From assembly GCF_018982965.1 (NCBI RefSeq), contig NZ_JACBYP010000039.1:1-64000 (forward strand): a stretch of 64,000 nt of DNA, in the 5' to 3' direction. A model generated the notes under the pieces. The model saw only the letters and a list, made by a program, of their open reading frames with translations. It made no database searches and was not told the DNA's origin. Of this stretch, positions 25,344 through 33,430 are shown piece after piece. The stretch comes from Streptomyces mayonensis. GTDB lineage: Bacteria; Actinomycetota; Actinomycetes; Streptomycetales; Streptomycetaceae. The translations under genes were made by a program, and so were the position numbers. Positions within the stretch are counted from its first letter, which is position 1; each line of letters opens with the position of its first letter.

Positions 25344-26854
25344 CGGGTCGCCTGCGCTTCCTTCGGGCCGGTCGGTTCCGCCAGCGCCGTGCGGGCCTCG
25401 CGGGCGCCGAGCGGGGAGAAGCCCGGGTTGAGTTCCAGCGCCGCCGCGAGATGGCCGCGGGAGTCCCGTTCCCGTCCCACGGCCCGCTCGATCATGCCCA
25501 GGTGGTAGAGGAACGCGGCGTCGCGGTACCCCGTGGCGAGGGCCCGGCGGGCGTACGGCAACGCCTCCCGGTCCCGGCCGTTGACGTGCAGCGCCCAGGC
25601 GAGCGCGTCCGCCGTGTGCACGGTGCGGCGGCGGTCCCACTCGGCGCGGGCCGCGCGCAGTGCCGCATTCCGGTCGCCGTGGTCGGCGGCGGCGAGGGCC
25701 GTGTCCAGGTCCACGTCGACGCCGCCGGCCCGGGCGAGCGCCGTCCACGCGTCGACGAGGGCGTACTGCTCGCGCGCCGCCGCCCCGTCGCCGCGCGCCT
25801 CGTACAGCTCGCCGAGCGCGACGAGCGGACCGGGCAGCGGGGCCCTGGCGACGACCGCCTCCAGGTCCCCGACCGCCCCGTCCCGGTCACCGCTCGCGGC
25901 CTTCGCCCTGGCCCGGCCCTCCAGCGCGGGCAGGTAGGTGTCGTCGGCGGCGAGTGCGCGGGCGTAGTGGCGCAGGGCCGCCCGGTGGTCGCCCCGGTTC
26001 CAGGCCAGGCGGCCGAGCTGGGTGGCGACGTAGGCGACGTCGCCGGGGGACGCGGCACCCGCGAGCGCCTGTTCCAGGACCCGGCGCGCGGTGTCCGTGT
26101 CGCCGCGCAGCTCCCGCACGTAGGCGTACCGGGTGAAGACCGGGACGCCCGGACGCCGGGTGTCGGCCGTGCCGGCGGCCCGTGCGGCGTCGTCGTAGCG
26201 GCCGAGTTCGACCAGGGCGTCGACCCGGGAGCACAGGGCGCGTTCGTTGTAGGGGTTCGCCTTCAGGGCGCGGTCGGCGTACGCCAGCGCGCCCGCGAAG
26301 TCGTGCCGGGCGGCGGCGAGCGCGGCGTGGCCGGACAGGGCCTGGTCGTTGCCCGGCTCCAGTTCGAGGGAGCGCTCCAGCGCCCGCTCGGCCCTCGGGT
26401 AGCGCGAGGGGGCGCCGTCGGTGCGGGCCCGTTCGACGTGGGCGAGACCGAGGGCCGCCCAGCCGGTGAAGTCCCGCGGCTGGGCCTTCAGCCGGGCCTC
26501 GATCGCCGGCACGTCCAGGGGCGCCCCGGCACCGATCGGCACCGCGGGGTGCGGCGCGGTGGTGGCGCCCGCGGGCTGCCGGGTTCCGTCGACCGCGACG
26601 GCGCCCGCGGTGAGGGCGACGGCCAGGAGCGCGGCGCAGGCGGTGGCCCGGAGGCCCCGCCAACGGCGGGCGGCCGCCGCGTAGCGCCGCACGGCGGTCA
26701 CCTTGGGCGCGTCGGCGTCTGCGTCTGCGTCGGCGTCTGCGGTGGGGACGCTCCGCGTCCCGGGCGCGTCGTCCTTCTCTTCCTTCTCTTCCTTCTCGTG
26801 CTGCTCGTGCCTGTCGTGCTTGTCGTGCTTGTCGTGCTTCTCGTACGAGGCCAT
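25340..26854 (-). CDS. Membrane-anchored TPR protein with charged N-terminus
   Basis: A 504-aa protein. Seen: N-terminal tract made of Lys/His/Asp/Glu repeats (KHDKHDKHDRHEQHEKEEKEE) and an Asp-Ala repeat, then one membrane helix (TACAALLAVALTAGAVAV). Outside it are at least nine tetratricopeptide-like units (for example GWAALGLAHVERA, ALSGHAALAAARHDFAGALAYADRALKANP). It is probably a scaffold in the envelope. It lies between the DUF4331 gene and the overlapping NicO gene. GAGGAG four bases before the ATG at 26854 fixes the start. The His/Asp tract could bind metal; that is inference. Confidence 0.8.
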   Translation of the reverse strand: MASYEKHDKHDKHDRHEQHEKEEKEEKDDAPGTRSVPTADADADADADAPKVTAVRRYAAAARRWRGLRATACAALLAVALTAGAVAVDGTRQPAGATTAPHPAVPIGAGAPLDVPAIEARLKAQPRDFTGWAALGLAHVERARTDGAPSRYPRAERALERSLELEPGNDQALSGHAALAAARHDFAGALAYADRALKANPYNERALCSRVDALVELGRYDDAARAAGTADTRRPGVPVFTRYAYVRELRGDTDTARRVLEQALAGAASPGDVAYVATQLGRLAWNRGDHRAALRHYARALAADDTYLPALEGRARAKAASGDRDGAVGDLEAVVARAPLPGPLVALGELYEARGDGAAAREQYALVDAWTALARAGGVDVDLDTALAAADHGDRNAALRAARAEWDRRRTVHTADALAWALHVNGRDREALPYARRALATGYRDAAFLYHLGMIERAVGRERDSRGHLAAALELNPGFSPLGAREARTALAEPTGPKEAQATR

Positions 26855-26887
26855 GCCTCTCCTCAACGTCTGGGACGGGGGCGGGAG

Positions 26888-28414
26888 TCAGTACGCGCGG
26901 CCCCGGGCGCGGCGCCACCAGGCGACGGCTCCGCCGATCAGCAGGATGCCGACGGCCCCGGCGCCCGCCGACGCGGCGACGAGGGGCGTGTTGCCGGAGT
27001 CGCCCGGGCGCAGCGCGTCGCCGAGCTGGTTGCGTACGTCGTTGCCGTCGCCGGTGCCGTCGGCGAGCGGGCCGCGCGAACCCTCCGTCGGCTGGGCCAC
27101 GTACGGGAAGGCCTGCTCGAACTCCTTGTCGTTGGCGTCCACCGCGTCGCCCAGGTCGTTCGCGGAGCCGACCAGTTCGCCCTCGACGACCTGGAGGGCG
27201 GCGTCGAGCACGTCGTCGGTCAGCCGGCGTCCGTTGGGGAAGCCCGCGTTGTCGCCGTCGAGGACGCCGAGGCGCTTGGGCTCGGCCGCCGGTGCGACCG
27301 AGGTGTTGAGGCGCAGCTGCTCGGAAGGGGTGACGTGGGGAGGCTGGTTGAGGTCCGCCACGCCCTTGAGGAAGACGTCGACGAGGTCGTCGCGCGGCTC
27401 GGCGGGCGCCTCGATGCCGTAGACCGCCTCGACGAGCTTCGGCAGCTCCGGGTTGGTGACGTTCGCCAGGAACTGCGCGTCGTCCGCCGGCTCGGAGGCG
27501 TTGAACGTGTCCTTGTCCTTCAACGGGTTGACGACCTCGTTCACCAGCGGGTTGCCGAGCCGCGAGACCTGGGTGAACTCCCCCTGGGCGTTCTTGCGCC
27601 GGGTCGTGGACCAGATGCCCACCACCGGCTGCTCCGCCGACTGGACGATCATGTGGTTCGGGACCTGGAGGGCGATCGAGTTGACGTTGTAGCCCTTGAG
27701 GGTGTCGTTGCCGACCTCCGACAGGTTCCCGCCGTACAGCAGGTCGAAGACGCGCAGGTCGAGGAAGAACGGGTCGTCGGCCTGCCCGGCGAACGTCTGC
27801 GCGCCGCCCTCCAGTTGGTGGACCGCCTGCTTCCGCAGCGTGCCGTAGTCCGGCATGGACGCCTTGCCGACGTTCGACGGCGCCACCGGGACGCCGTGGG
27901 CGAGCGGAGTGCGGGACGCCTCCTTCCCGCCGTGCAGCTCGATCAGTTCGAGGTCGTAGGTCTGTGTGATGTTGAGGTCCGGGTCGTCGAGGCCGGTGAC
28001 CTCGCCGGTGTTGTAGAGGAACGTCTTGTCGTTCTTCGTGTGGGTGGTGAACGTGTACCGGAACACCAGGTCGCCGAGTGCGTCGCCGTCGTTGTCGACG
28101 TTCAGGTCGTACTGGGCGTCCTCGGCGAACGTGAAGAAGTTCGGCCCGCCCGCCGGTTCCTCGAAGGGGATCCAGTTCGCGACCAGCGTCGTGGTGTCCG
28201 GCCGGTCCGGGCTGACGAAGGCGTACAGGTCCGTGTTGTCGTACTGCGGCGTCCCCGATATCAGTGGTGCCTCCCGGTGGCTGGAGGCGGACGCCGCCCC
28301 CGGCTCCAGCGCGGTCGTCCCGGCGGCCGCGAGCCCGCCGGCGGCCAGCGCGCCGCAGAGCAGTGTGGCCACGCGCCGGAGCCTCGTCCCGGCGCCCTGG
28401 GAGATAGGAGTCAT
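26888..28414 (-). CDS. DUF4331 surface protein
   Basis: A 508-aa exported protein of unknown biochemical function. Seen: signal peptide, then the DUF4331 opening SSHREAPLISGTPQYDNTDLYAFVSPDRP. Conserved blocks include NWIPFEEPAGGPNFF, DLVFRYTFTT, SIALQVPNHMI and PNGRRLTDDVLDAALQV. A C-terminal membrane helix (AGAVGILLIGGAVAWW) and basic tail anchor it. GAGG five bases before the ATG supports the start. It is the first gene of an operon with the TPR and NicO genes, 33 bases from the TPR start. A SigK-type promoter lies 47 bases upstream, tying it to the divergent sigma factor. Confidence 0.85.
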   Translation of the reverse strand: MTPISQGAGTRLRRVATLLCGALAAGGLAAAGTTALEPGAASASSHREAPLISGTPQYDNTDLYAFVSPDRPDTTTLVANWIPFEEPAGGPNFFTFAEDAQYDLNVDNDGDALGDLVFRYTFTTHTKNDKTFLYNTGEVTGLDDPDLNITQTYDLELIELHGGKEASRTPLAHGVPVAPSNVGKASMPDYGTLRKQAVHQLEGGAQTFAGQADDPFFLDLRVFDLLYGGNLSEVGNDTLKGYNVNSIALQVPNHMIVQSAEQPVVGIWSTTRRKNAQGEFTQVSRLGNPLVNEVVNPLKDKDTFNASEPADDAQFLANVTNPELPKLVEAVYGIEAPAEPRDDLVDVFLKGVADLNQPPHVTPSEQLRLNTSVAPAAEPKRLGVLDGDNAGFPNGRRLTDDVLDAALQVVEGELVGSANDLGDAVDANDKEFEQAFPYVAQPTEGSRGPLADGTGDGNDVRNQLGDALRPGDSGNTPLVAASAGAGAVGILLIGGAVAWWRRARGRAY

Positions 28415-28461
28415 GCCGTCCGTCCTCTGTGCCGATGTGCCGACTTCCCTGACGCACCGGC

Positions 28462-28489
28462 ATTCGGAGCATCCCCGGGGCCGGATTGG
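28462..28489 (-). promoter_or_regulatory. SigK/ECF19-type promoter for DUF4331 operon
   Basis: On the minus strand CCAATCC (28489-28483), 15 bases, then CCGAAT (28467-28462). The published mycobacterial SigK consensus, as I recall it, is CCATCC-N16/17-CCGAAT. The -10 is exact and the -35 is near-exact, with spacing 15-16. The ATG follows 47 bases later. Confidence 0.65.
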
Positions 28490-28511
28490 TCGGACCCGGA
28501 AATTGCCTCCG

Positions 28512-28568
28512 GGCCCGGCGAACCGCCTCCGGGTTCCCACGCCTCCTGGCCCGGCGAACCGCCTCCGG
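28512..28568. repeat. Two 21-bp direct repeats in divergent promoter region
   Basis: Identical 21-base copies (28512-28532 and 28548-28568, core GGCCCGGCGAACCGCC) are 36 bases apart, between the DUF4331 and sigma genes. They could be a regulator site or slippage product. Confidence 0.65.
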
Positions 28569-28708
28569 ACCCGTCGGAAAACTGATTCCGTGCCCGGCCG
28601 ACTGGCGTTTTCGGGCCGCCCGTCCGTAACTCCAGCCGGAGGGCGCGCCCGCGTGCGCCCGGCACAGACGGCGACGGGCCGGGCGCGGTCCGCGGAGAGG
28701 GGGAGCGG

Positions 28709-29251
28709 GTGGAGGCGGACGAGCTGCTGATGCTCGTGGCGGACGGCGACCAGAAGGCCTTCGAGGAGCTGTACGGGCTGGTCTCCGGCCCGGTGTTCGG
28801 ACTCGTACGGCGAGTGGTGCGCGACCCCGCCCAGTCGGAGGAGGTGGCGCAGGAGGTGCTGCTCGAACTCTGGCGGTCCGCCGCGCGGTTCGACCCGCGC
28901 CGGGGGAGCGCCCTGTCCTGGGTCCTCACCGTCGCCCACCGCCGCGCCGTCGACCGGGTGCGCAGTGCCCGCGCGGCCGGCGAACGCGAGCGGCGCGAGG
29001 CCCGGCGCGCCCACCACCCCGCCTTCGACCAGGTCTCGGAGGAGGTCGAGGCGGGGCTCGAACGCGAGTGGGTGCGCCGCTGCCTGGACCGGCTGACCGC
29101 CCTGCAGCGCCAGTCGGTCACCCTCGCCTACTACGACGGCTACACCTACCGTGAGGTGGCCGAGCGCCTGTCCCTGCCGCTGGGCACGGTGAAGACGAGG
29201 ATGCGCGACGGACTCAACCGGCTGCGCGACTGCCTGGGAGGTGCCGCATGA
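28709..29251 (+). CDS. ECF sigma factor, SigK/ECF19-like
   Basis: A 180-aa extracytoplasmic-function sigma factor. Seen: region 2 (AFEELYGLVSGPVFGLVRRVVRDPAQSEEVAQEVLLELWRSA with SWVLTVAHRRAVDRVR) and region 4 (LTALQRQSVTLAYYDGYTYREVAERLSLPLGTVKTRMRDGLNRLRDCL). The pairing with an RskA-like anti-sigma and the SigK-type promoter next door support the ECF19 assignment. The GTG at 28709 follows a purine-rich GGAGAGGGGGAGCGG. It overlaps the anti-sigma gene by ATGA, the usual stoichiometric coupling. Confidence 0.88.
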   Translation: MEADELLMLVADGDQKAFEELYGLVSGPVFGLVRRVVRDPAQSEEVAQEVLLELWRSAARFDPRRGSALSWVLTVAHRRAVDRVRSARAAGERERREARRAHHPAFDQVSEEVEAGLEREWVRRCLDRLTALQRQSVTLAYYDGYTYREVAERLSLPLGTVKTRMRDGLNRLRDCLGGAA

Positions 29252-30069
29252 ACCTCTTCGGCCGGCTGCCGCGCCGCGGCGCCCTCCACTCCCTGGCCGC
29301 TCCCTACGCCCTGGACGCCCTGGAGGACGACGAACGGGACCGCTTCGAGCGGCACCTGGAGGGCTGCGGCCGCTGCGCCGCCGAGGTGCGGGCCCTGTCC
29401 GAGGACGCCGTCCGGCTGGCCTGGTCCGCGGCCGCCCCGCCCCCGGCCGCGCTGCGCGACCGGGTCCTGGCCGCCGTACGCACCACCGCGCAGGAGCCCG
29501 CGCCGGGGCGCGGGCCGGGGCGCGGGCCCGTGTCCCGGCTGCCGGCGCACGTCTGGGGCGGACGGCCGGCCGAACGTTCCGGCGCGCCCCGGCCCCGGCC
29601 CCTGCTCGTGCCACTCGCCACGGCGACGGCCGCCGCGGCGCTCGTCGTCGCCTCGCTCTTCGCCGTCCAGGCGGACCGGACCCGGGACGAGCTGGACACC
29701 GCACAGGACCGGGCACGTGAGATCGCACACGTTCTGGCGGCACCGGACGCCCGCGCGACGAGCGACACGGACGACCGCGGGCGCGCCGTCACGGTCGTCG
29801 CCTCGGCGGCGGAGGGGCGCGCGGTGATCACCCTGAGCGGATACGGCGCGCCGCCGGACGACCGCGTGCGCCAGCTGTGGCTCATGCGCCCCGGCGCGCA
29901 GCCGCGCTCCCTGGGCCTCTTCGACGGCGACACGCCCCTGATCGCTTCCGGCCTCGAACGGTCCGCGACGTCACTGGCGGTGACGGTCGAACCCGGCGGC
30001 GGCTCGAAGCAGCCGACCAGCAGCCCGGTGGTCCAACTCACCCTGGAATCTGTCGGATTCGGAGAGTAA
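29248..30069 (+). CDS. Zinc-motif membrane anti-sigma factor (RskA-like)
   Basis: A 273-aa anti-sigma factor. Seen: cytoplasmic domain with H36-x3-C40-x2-C43 (HLEGCGRC), the zinc-binding anti-sigma motif, one membrane helix (LLVPLATATAAAALVVASLFAV, about 115-137), and an extracytoplasmic RskA-type domain including QLWLMRPGAQPRSLG. It should hold the upstream sigma factor at the membrane until a periplasmic-side signal triggers proteolysis. The signal is unknown. Confidence 0.88.
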   Translation: MNLFGRLPRRGALHSLAAPYALDALEDDERDRFERHLEGCGRCAAEVRALSEDAVRLAWSAAAPPPAALRDRVLAAVRTTAQEPAPGRGPGRGPVSRLPAHVWGGRPAERSGAPRPRPLLVPLATATAAAALVVASLFAVQADRTRDELDTAQDRAREIAHVLAAPDARATSDTDDRGRAVTVVASAAEGRAVITLSGYGAPPDDRVRQLWLMRPGAQPRSLGLFDGDTPLIASGLERSATSLAVTVEPGGGSKQPTSSPVVQLTLESVGFGE

Positions 30070-30184
30070 TCGTCAACCCCCTTACGGGGAAGGTGAATCC
30101 TGTGACCGCGATACACGCATGCCGTACCGGGGCGATAGGGTTACTCTGCCCGGGCCGGGTGGACTCGTACGGGTGGGGAGTGAC

Positions 30185-30454
30185 ATGAATCAGATAACAG
30201 TGCACAGCAGGGCGAGGGTCCCTGCGATCACCTGCGGGAGCAGCGCCAGCAGCTCGCGCCTCGACCGCCATCTCGCGGTGCTCGGAGGGCCTGCCCTCCC
30301 GCAGCGGGAGACGGTGGAGGCGACGTCGCTGATGCGTGAGCTGACCGCGCGTGAGCCCGCCCACAAGCGCAGTGGCAGGGGTGCCAGGGTGCGCCGCGTC
30401 TCGCTGTTCGCGCCGCTGCGCCGACTGCGCCGCTCGCTGTTCGGCGGCAACTGA
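30185..30454 (+). CDS. Small basic hypothetical protein, 89 aa
   Basis: Starts MNQITVHSRARVPAITCG and ends RRLRRSLFGGN. Basic (many Arg), no membrane span, no known domain recognised. GGGGAG sits five bases before the ATG, which supports translation. The N-terminus could be an unstructured or exported tail; nothing proves that. It stands alone between the anti-sigma gene and the ABC exporter. Confidence 0.55.
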   Translation: MNQITVHSRARVPAITCGSSASSSRLDRHLAVLGGPALPQRETVEATSLMRELTAREPAHKRSGRGARVRRVSLFAPLRRLRRSLFGGN

Positions 30455-30759
30455 GCCCCGCAACTGAGCCCCGCGCTCCGGCGGTCACACCGTCCCGGCG
30501 CGGCGCCGCGCACCCGGCCGTCATCCCCACGGCACGCAGCGGCGCCCCGGTGTGTTCCCGGGCGCGGGAGTCCCCCGGGAGAACCGGCCGAGTACGCCGC
30601 CCGTACGCCTTCTCCCTGCCCGGTACGCCTCCCCCCCGCCCCCCGTAGGCCCGCACCCGCTCCGTCCCGCCTCCGTCCGCCTTCCGTCCCGCCGTCTCCC
30701 CACGGTCGGTGACGCACCCGCACCCGGGGCCGGTCGGCGAGGGTCCCTCCGCGGTCCGC
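30455..30759. other. 305-base C-rich spacer
   Basis: No gene seen on either strand. A hairpin-like pair (GTTCCCGGG at about 30553 with CCCGGGAGAAC at about 30573) might terminate the small upstream gene. Otherwise it is a pyrimidine-rich, featureless stretch. Confidence 0.5.
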
Positions 30760-31716
30760 TCAGCGCCCGCCGTGTGCGTACCGGCGTACGGCGAGCGGGA
30801 CGAACACCGCGAGCAGCAGCGCGCACCAGCCCAGCGAACCGGCGACGGGATGCGCCACCGGCCAGGCCGCGCCGTCCGGCACGGGCGCGTTGCCGAACAG
30901 GTCCCGCAGCGCCGTGGTCACCGCGCTGATCGGGTTCCACTCCGCTACCGTGCGCAGCCACCCCGGCAGCCCCTCGGTCGGAATGTACGCGTTGGACAGC
31001 AGCGGCAGGATGAAGGTCGCGCCGCCCAGTTGACCGGCGGCCTCCTCATTACGGGTGAGCAGCCCCAGGAAGATCCCGATCCACGTCGTCGCGAACCGGA
31101 AGAGCAACAACAGCCCCACCGCGCCCACGGCGCCGGCCGCGCCGCCCTCGACCCGCCAGCCCACCGCGAGCCCGACGAGCAGTACCGGCACCGTCCCGGC
31201 GGCCGTGACCAGCACGTCCGCGACGGACTGCCCCAGCGGTACCGCCGCCCGGCTCACCGGAAGCGTGCGCAGCCGGTCCGTGACGCCCCGGTGGGCGTCC
31301 TGGGCCGCCTGGAACATGCCGGTCATGAGGCCGTTCGCGGCCGTCGCGACCAGCAGGCCCGGCACCAGGAACGCGCGGTACTCCGCGCCCGGCATCGCCA
31401 GCGCGCTGCCGAAGACGTAGCCGAAGAACAGCAGCATCGTGATCGGCATGGTCTGGGTGAGGATCAGCAGGCCGGGGTTGTTCCGGACCCGCCGCAACTG
31501 ACGGCCCAGCATGGCCGATCCGTCCCGCAACAGGCCGTACGCGGGCGGCACCGCGTCCGTCGCCGCGTCGCGTGCGGTGTCCCGCGCCGCCTCCCGCGTC
31601 CCGTCCCGTGCGGTGTCCCGTGCGGTGTCCTGCGCCGTGTCGCGCGCGGCGTCCGAAGCCGCCTCCCGCGCGGTGTCCCGTTTCGTGTTCCGTGCGGTGT
31701 TCGTCGGCGGGTTCAT
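30760..31716 (-). CDS. ABC-2 type permease of drug-exporter family, repeat N-terminus
   Basis: A 318-aa membrane protein that pairs with the ATPase gene it overlaps (ATGA). Seen: residues 1 to about 55 consist of imperfect ARDT/AREA tetrapeptide repeats (hydrophilic, cytosolic). Six hydrophobic helices and the ABC-2 motif GVTDRLRTLPVSRAAVPLG follow, as in DrrB-like daunorubicin/drug permeases. Classical DrrB proteins have a short N-terminus, so the repeat extension is unusual. The likely role is efflux of a lipophilic compound. Confidence 0.87.
   Translation of the reverse strand: MNPPTNTARNTKRDTAREAASDAARDTAQDTARDTARDGTREAARDTARDAATDAVPPAYGLLRDGSAMLGRQLRRVRNNPGLLILTQTMPITMLLFFGYVFGSALAMPGAEYRAFLVPGLLVATAANGLMTGMFQAAQDAHRGVTDRLRTLPVSRAAVPLGQSVADVLVTAAGTVPVLLVGLAVGWRVEGGAAGAVGAVGLLLLFRFATTWIGIFLGLLTRNEEAAGQLGGATFILPLLSNAYIPTEGLPGWLRTVAEWNPISAVTTALRDLFGNAPVPDGAAWPVAHPVAGSLGWCALLLAVFVPLAVRRYAHGGR
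31553..31708. repeat. 12-bp tandem repeat coding for ARDT units
   Basis: Variants of GCGGTGTCCCGT recur through the 5' end of the permease gene. Each unit encodes four residues (ARDT or AREA). In-frame expansion or contraction would change only the tail length. Confidence 0.7.
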
Positions 31717-32657
31717 GCGGCGGTCTCCTTGCTTCCGGTCAGGCGGAGGAAGGCGTCGTCCAGGGTCGGCGGGCGCAGACTCGCGTCCAGCAGGGGCACG
31801 CCCGCCGCGTCGAGTTCGCGCACCAGGCGGGGCAGGGTGAGGGTCGGATCGGTGCTGACGGCGCCCACGGTGCGCCGTTCGTGGTCCAGTACGGGCTCGG
31901 TGCCGGTCAGCCGGTCCAGGACCGCGGCCGCCCGCGGCACGGCGTCCGCGTCGCCGACGACCGCCTCTGCGTAGGTCCCCACCAGCGCCTTCAGTTCGGC
32001 CGGCGACCCGGTGTGTGCCGCCCGGCCCCGGTCCACCAGCACGATGTCGTCGGCCAGGCGGTCGGCCTCCTCCAGGTACTGCGTGGTGAGCAGCACGGTC
32101 GTGCCCTCGTCCTTCAGCAGGCGCACGGCCTCCCAGATCCGGTTGCGGCTGGCCGGATCGAGGCCGGTCGTCGGCTCGTCCAGGAAGAGCACGTCGGGGC
32201 GCCGGACGAGGCTCGCGGCCAGGTCGAGACGGCGCCGCAGCCCGCCGGACAGGGTGGACGCCGGGCGGTCGGCGGCCTCGGCCAGGCCGAAGCGGTCGAG
32301 CAGCTCCCCGGCCCGCGCCGCCGCGTCCCGCACCCGGTGCAGCCGGGCGAAGAGCCGGAGGTTCTGACGCCCGGTGAGGTCGCCGTCCACCGACGCGTAC
32401 TGCCCGGTGACCCCGATCCGGCGCCGGACGGCGGCGGCCTCGCGGACCAGGTCGTGCCCGGCCACCCGTGCCGAGCCCGCGTCCGGCCGCAGCAGCGTCG
32501 TCAGCAGCCGCACCGCCGTGGTCTTGCCCGCCCCGTTCGGCCCCAGCAGCCCGCAGACCGTGCCCTCGGCCACCGCGAGGTCAAGACCGCGCAGGGCGCG
32601 CACCGCGCCGAAACGCTTCTCCAGACCCTCACTAAGTACAGCGTACGTAGTAGTCAT
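31713..32657 (-). CDS. ABC transporter ATPase, DrrA-like drug exporter
   Basis: A 314-aa nucleotide-binding protein. Seen: Walker A GPNGAGKTT (39-47), ABC signature LSGGLRRR, Walker B FLDEPTTGLDP, and the H-loop-equivalent TTQYLEEAD (Gln where many have His, a feature of the DrrA group). The C-terminal DrrA regulatory-type extension is present (TEPVLDHERRTVGAVSTDP). The ATG at 32657 follows a TATGGT -10-like box by only six bases, so the transcript is probably leaderless. A TetR operator lies inside its first codons and another covers the -35 region. Confidence 0.92.
   Translation of the reverse strand: MTTTYAVLSEGLEKRFGAVRALRGLDLAVAEGTVCGLLGPNGAGKTTAVRLLTTLLRPDAGSARVAGHDLVREAAAVRRRIGVTGQYASVDGDLTGRQNLRLFARLHRVRDAAARAGELLDRFGLAEAADRPASTLSGGLRRRLDLAASLVRRPDVLFLDEPTTGLDPASRNRIWEAVRLLKDEGTTVLLTTQYLEEADRLADDIVLVDRGRAAHTGSPAELKALVGTYAEAVVGDADAVPRAAAVLDRLTGTEPVLDHERRTVGAVSTDPTLTLPRLVRELDAAGVPLLDASLRPPTLDDAFLRLTGSKETAA
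32633..32649. promoter_or_regulatory. TetR operator 1 (inside ATPase gene start)
   Basis: TAAGTACAGCGTACGTA is a 7-3-7 dyad with one mismatch. It is the reverse-complement relative of the second site at 32676-32692. It lies within the first codons of the ATPase gene. Confidence 0.7.
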
Positions 32658-32663
32658 GGGTCG

Positions 32664-32693
32664 ACCATAGCGCACTACGTACGCTGTACGTAA
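32664..32693 (-). promoter_or_regulatory. Promoter of ABC exporter operon
   Basis: On the minus strand TTACGT (32693-32688), 18 bases, then TATGGT (32669-32664). The ATG starts six bases further on. The operator at 32676-32692 covers the -35 and spacer, so a bound repressor would block polymerase. The -35 match is poor. Confidence 0.5.
32676..32692. promoter_or_regulatory. TetR operator 2 (perfect palindrome)
   Basis: TACGTACGCTGTACGTA has perfect 7-base arms around GCT. It lies between the divergent exporter operon and TetR gene and overlaps the exporter promoter. Presumed site of the divergent TetR product. Confidence 0.75.
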
Positions 32694-32720
32694 CTAGGAT
32701 GGTGGCCGAGGTGATGCACG

Positions 32721-33425
32721 ATGGCGGGCCGAGCGGCCGTACCCGAAGTGATCTGGTCGCGCCCCGAGCGCACCGGCCGCGGTCCGAGACCGGCGTACAC
32801 CCGCGCCGACATCGCCGCCGCCGCCGTGCGGATCGCCGACGCCGACGGCCTGGACGCGGTCTCCATGCGCCGCGTCGCCGGGGAGCTGGGCTGCGGCACC
32901 ATGTCGCTCTACAACTACGTCCCCCGCAAGGAGGACCTGTACGAGCTGATGATGGACGCGGTCAGCGGCGAGCACGAGCTGTGGGAGCCGAGCGGCGACT
33001 GGCGTGCCGACATGGTCCGGGTCGCCCACCAGACCCGGGCGCTGATGCACCGCCACACCTGGCTGCCGCGCCTGATGTCCCCGGTCTACGGCTTCAGCCC
33101 CAACGCCCTGCGCTACCTGGAGCACTGCCTGGCCTGCCTCGACCCCTTCGACGCGCCGTACGGCACCAAGATGGAGCTGGTCGCCATGGTGAACGGCGTC
33201 GTGACGACGTACGTCACCAACGAGATCTCCACCGCGGAGCGCACCCGCTCGCTGCCGTGGTCGCAGGAGCAGGAGAACGCCACGCGCATTGCCTACCTCG
33301 GGCGGCAGATCGCGAGCGGCGCCTATCCGAGGCTCGCGGCGTCCTTCGCCGAGGACGCCGGCCCCATCGACCTGGAAGCGGTCTTCGAACGGGCGCTGAC
33401 GCGGGTGCTGGACGGCTTCACCTGA
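32721..33425 (+). CDS. TetR-family repressor of the ABC exporter
   Basis: A 234-aa regulator. Seen: helix-turn-helix AAAVRIADADGLDAVSMRRVAGELGCGTMSLYNYVPRKEDLYELMMDAV, then a TetR_C-type ligand domain (typical of TetR and drug-exporter repressors). It diverges from the ABC exporter across 63 bases that hold matching palindromes. The simplest reading is drug-relieved repression of the exporter and of itself. GAGGTG precedes the ATG by seven bases. Confidence 0.88.
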   Translation: MAGRAAVPEVIWSRPERTGRGPRPAYTRADIAAAAVRIADADGLDAVSMRRVAGELGCGTMSLYNYVPRKEDLYELMMDAVSGEHELWEPSGDWRADMVRVAHQTRALMHRHTWLPRLMSPVYGFSPNALRYLEHCLACLDPFDAPYGTKMELVAMVNGVVTTYVTNEISTAERTRSLPWSQEQENATRIAYLGRQIASGAYPRLAASFAEDAGPIDLEAVFERALTRVLDGFT

Positions 33426-33430
33426 GCGGG

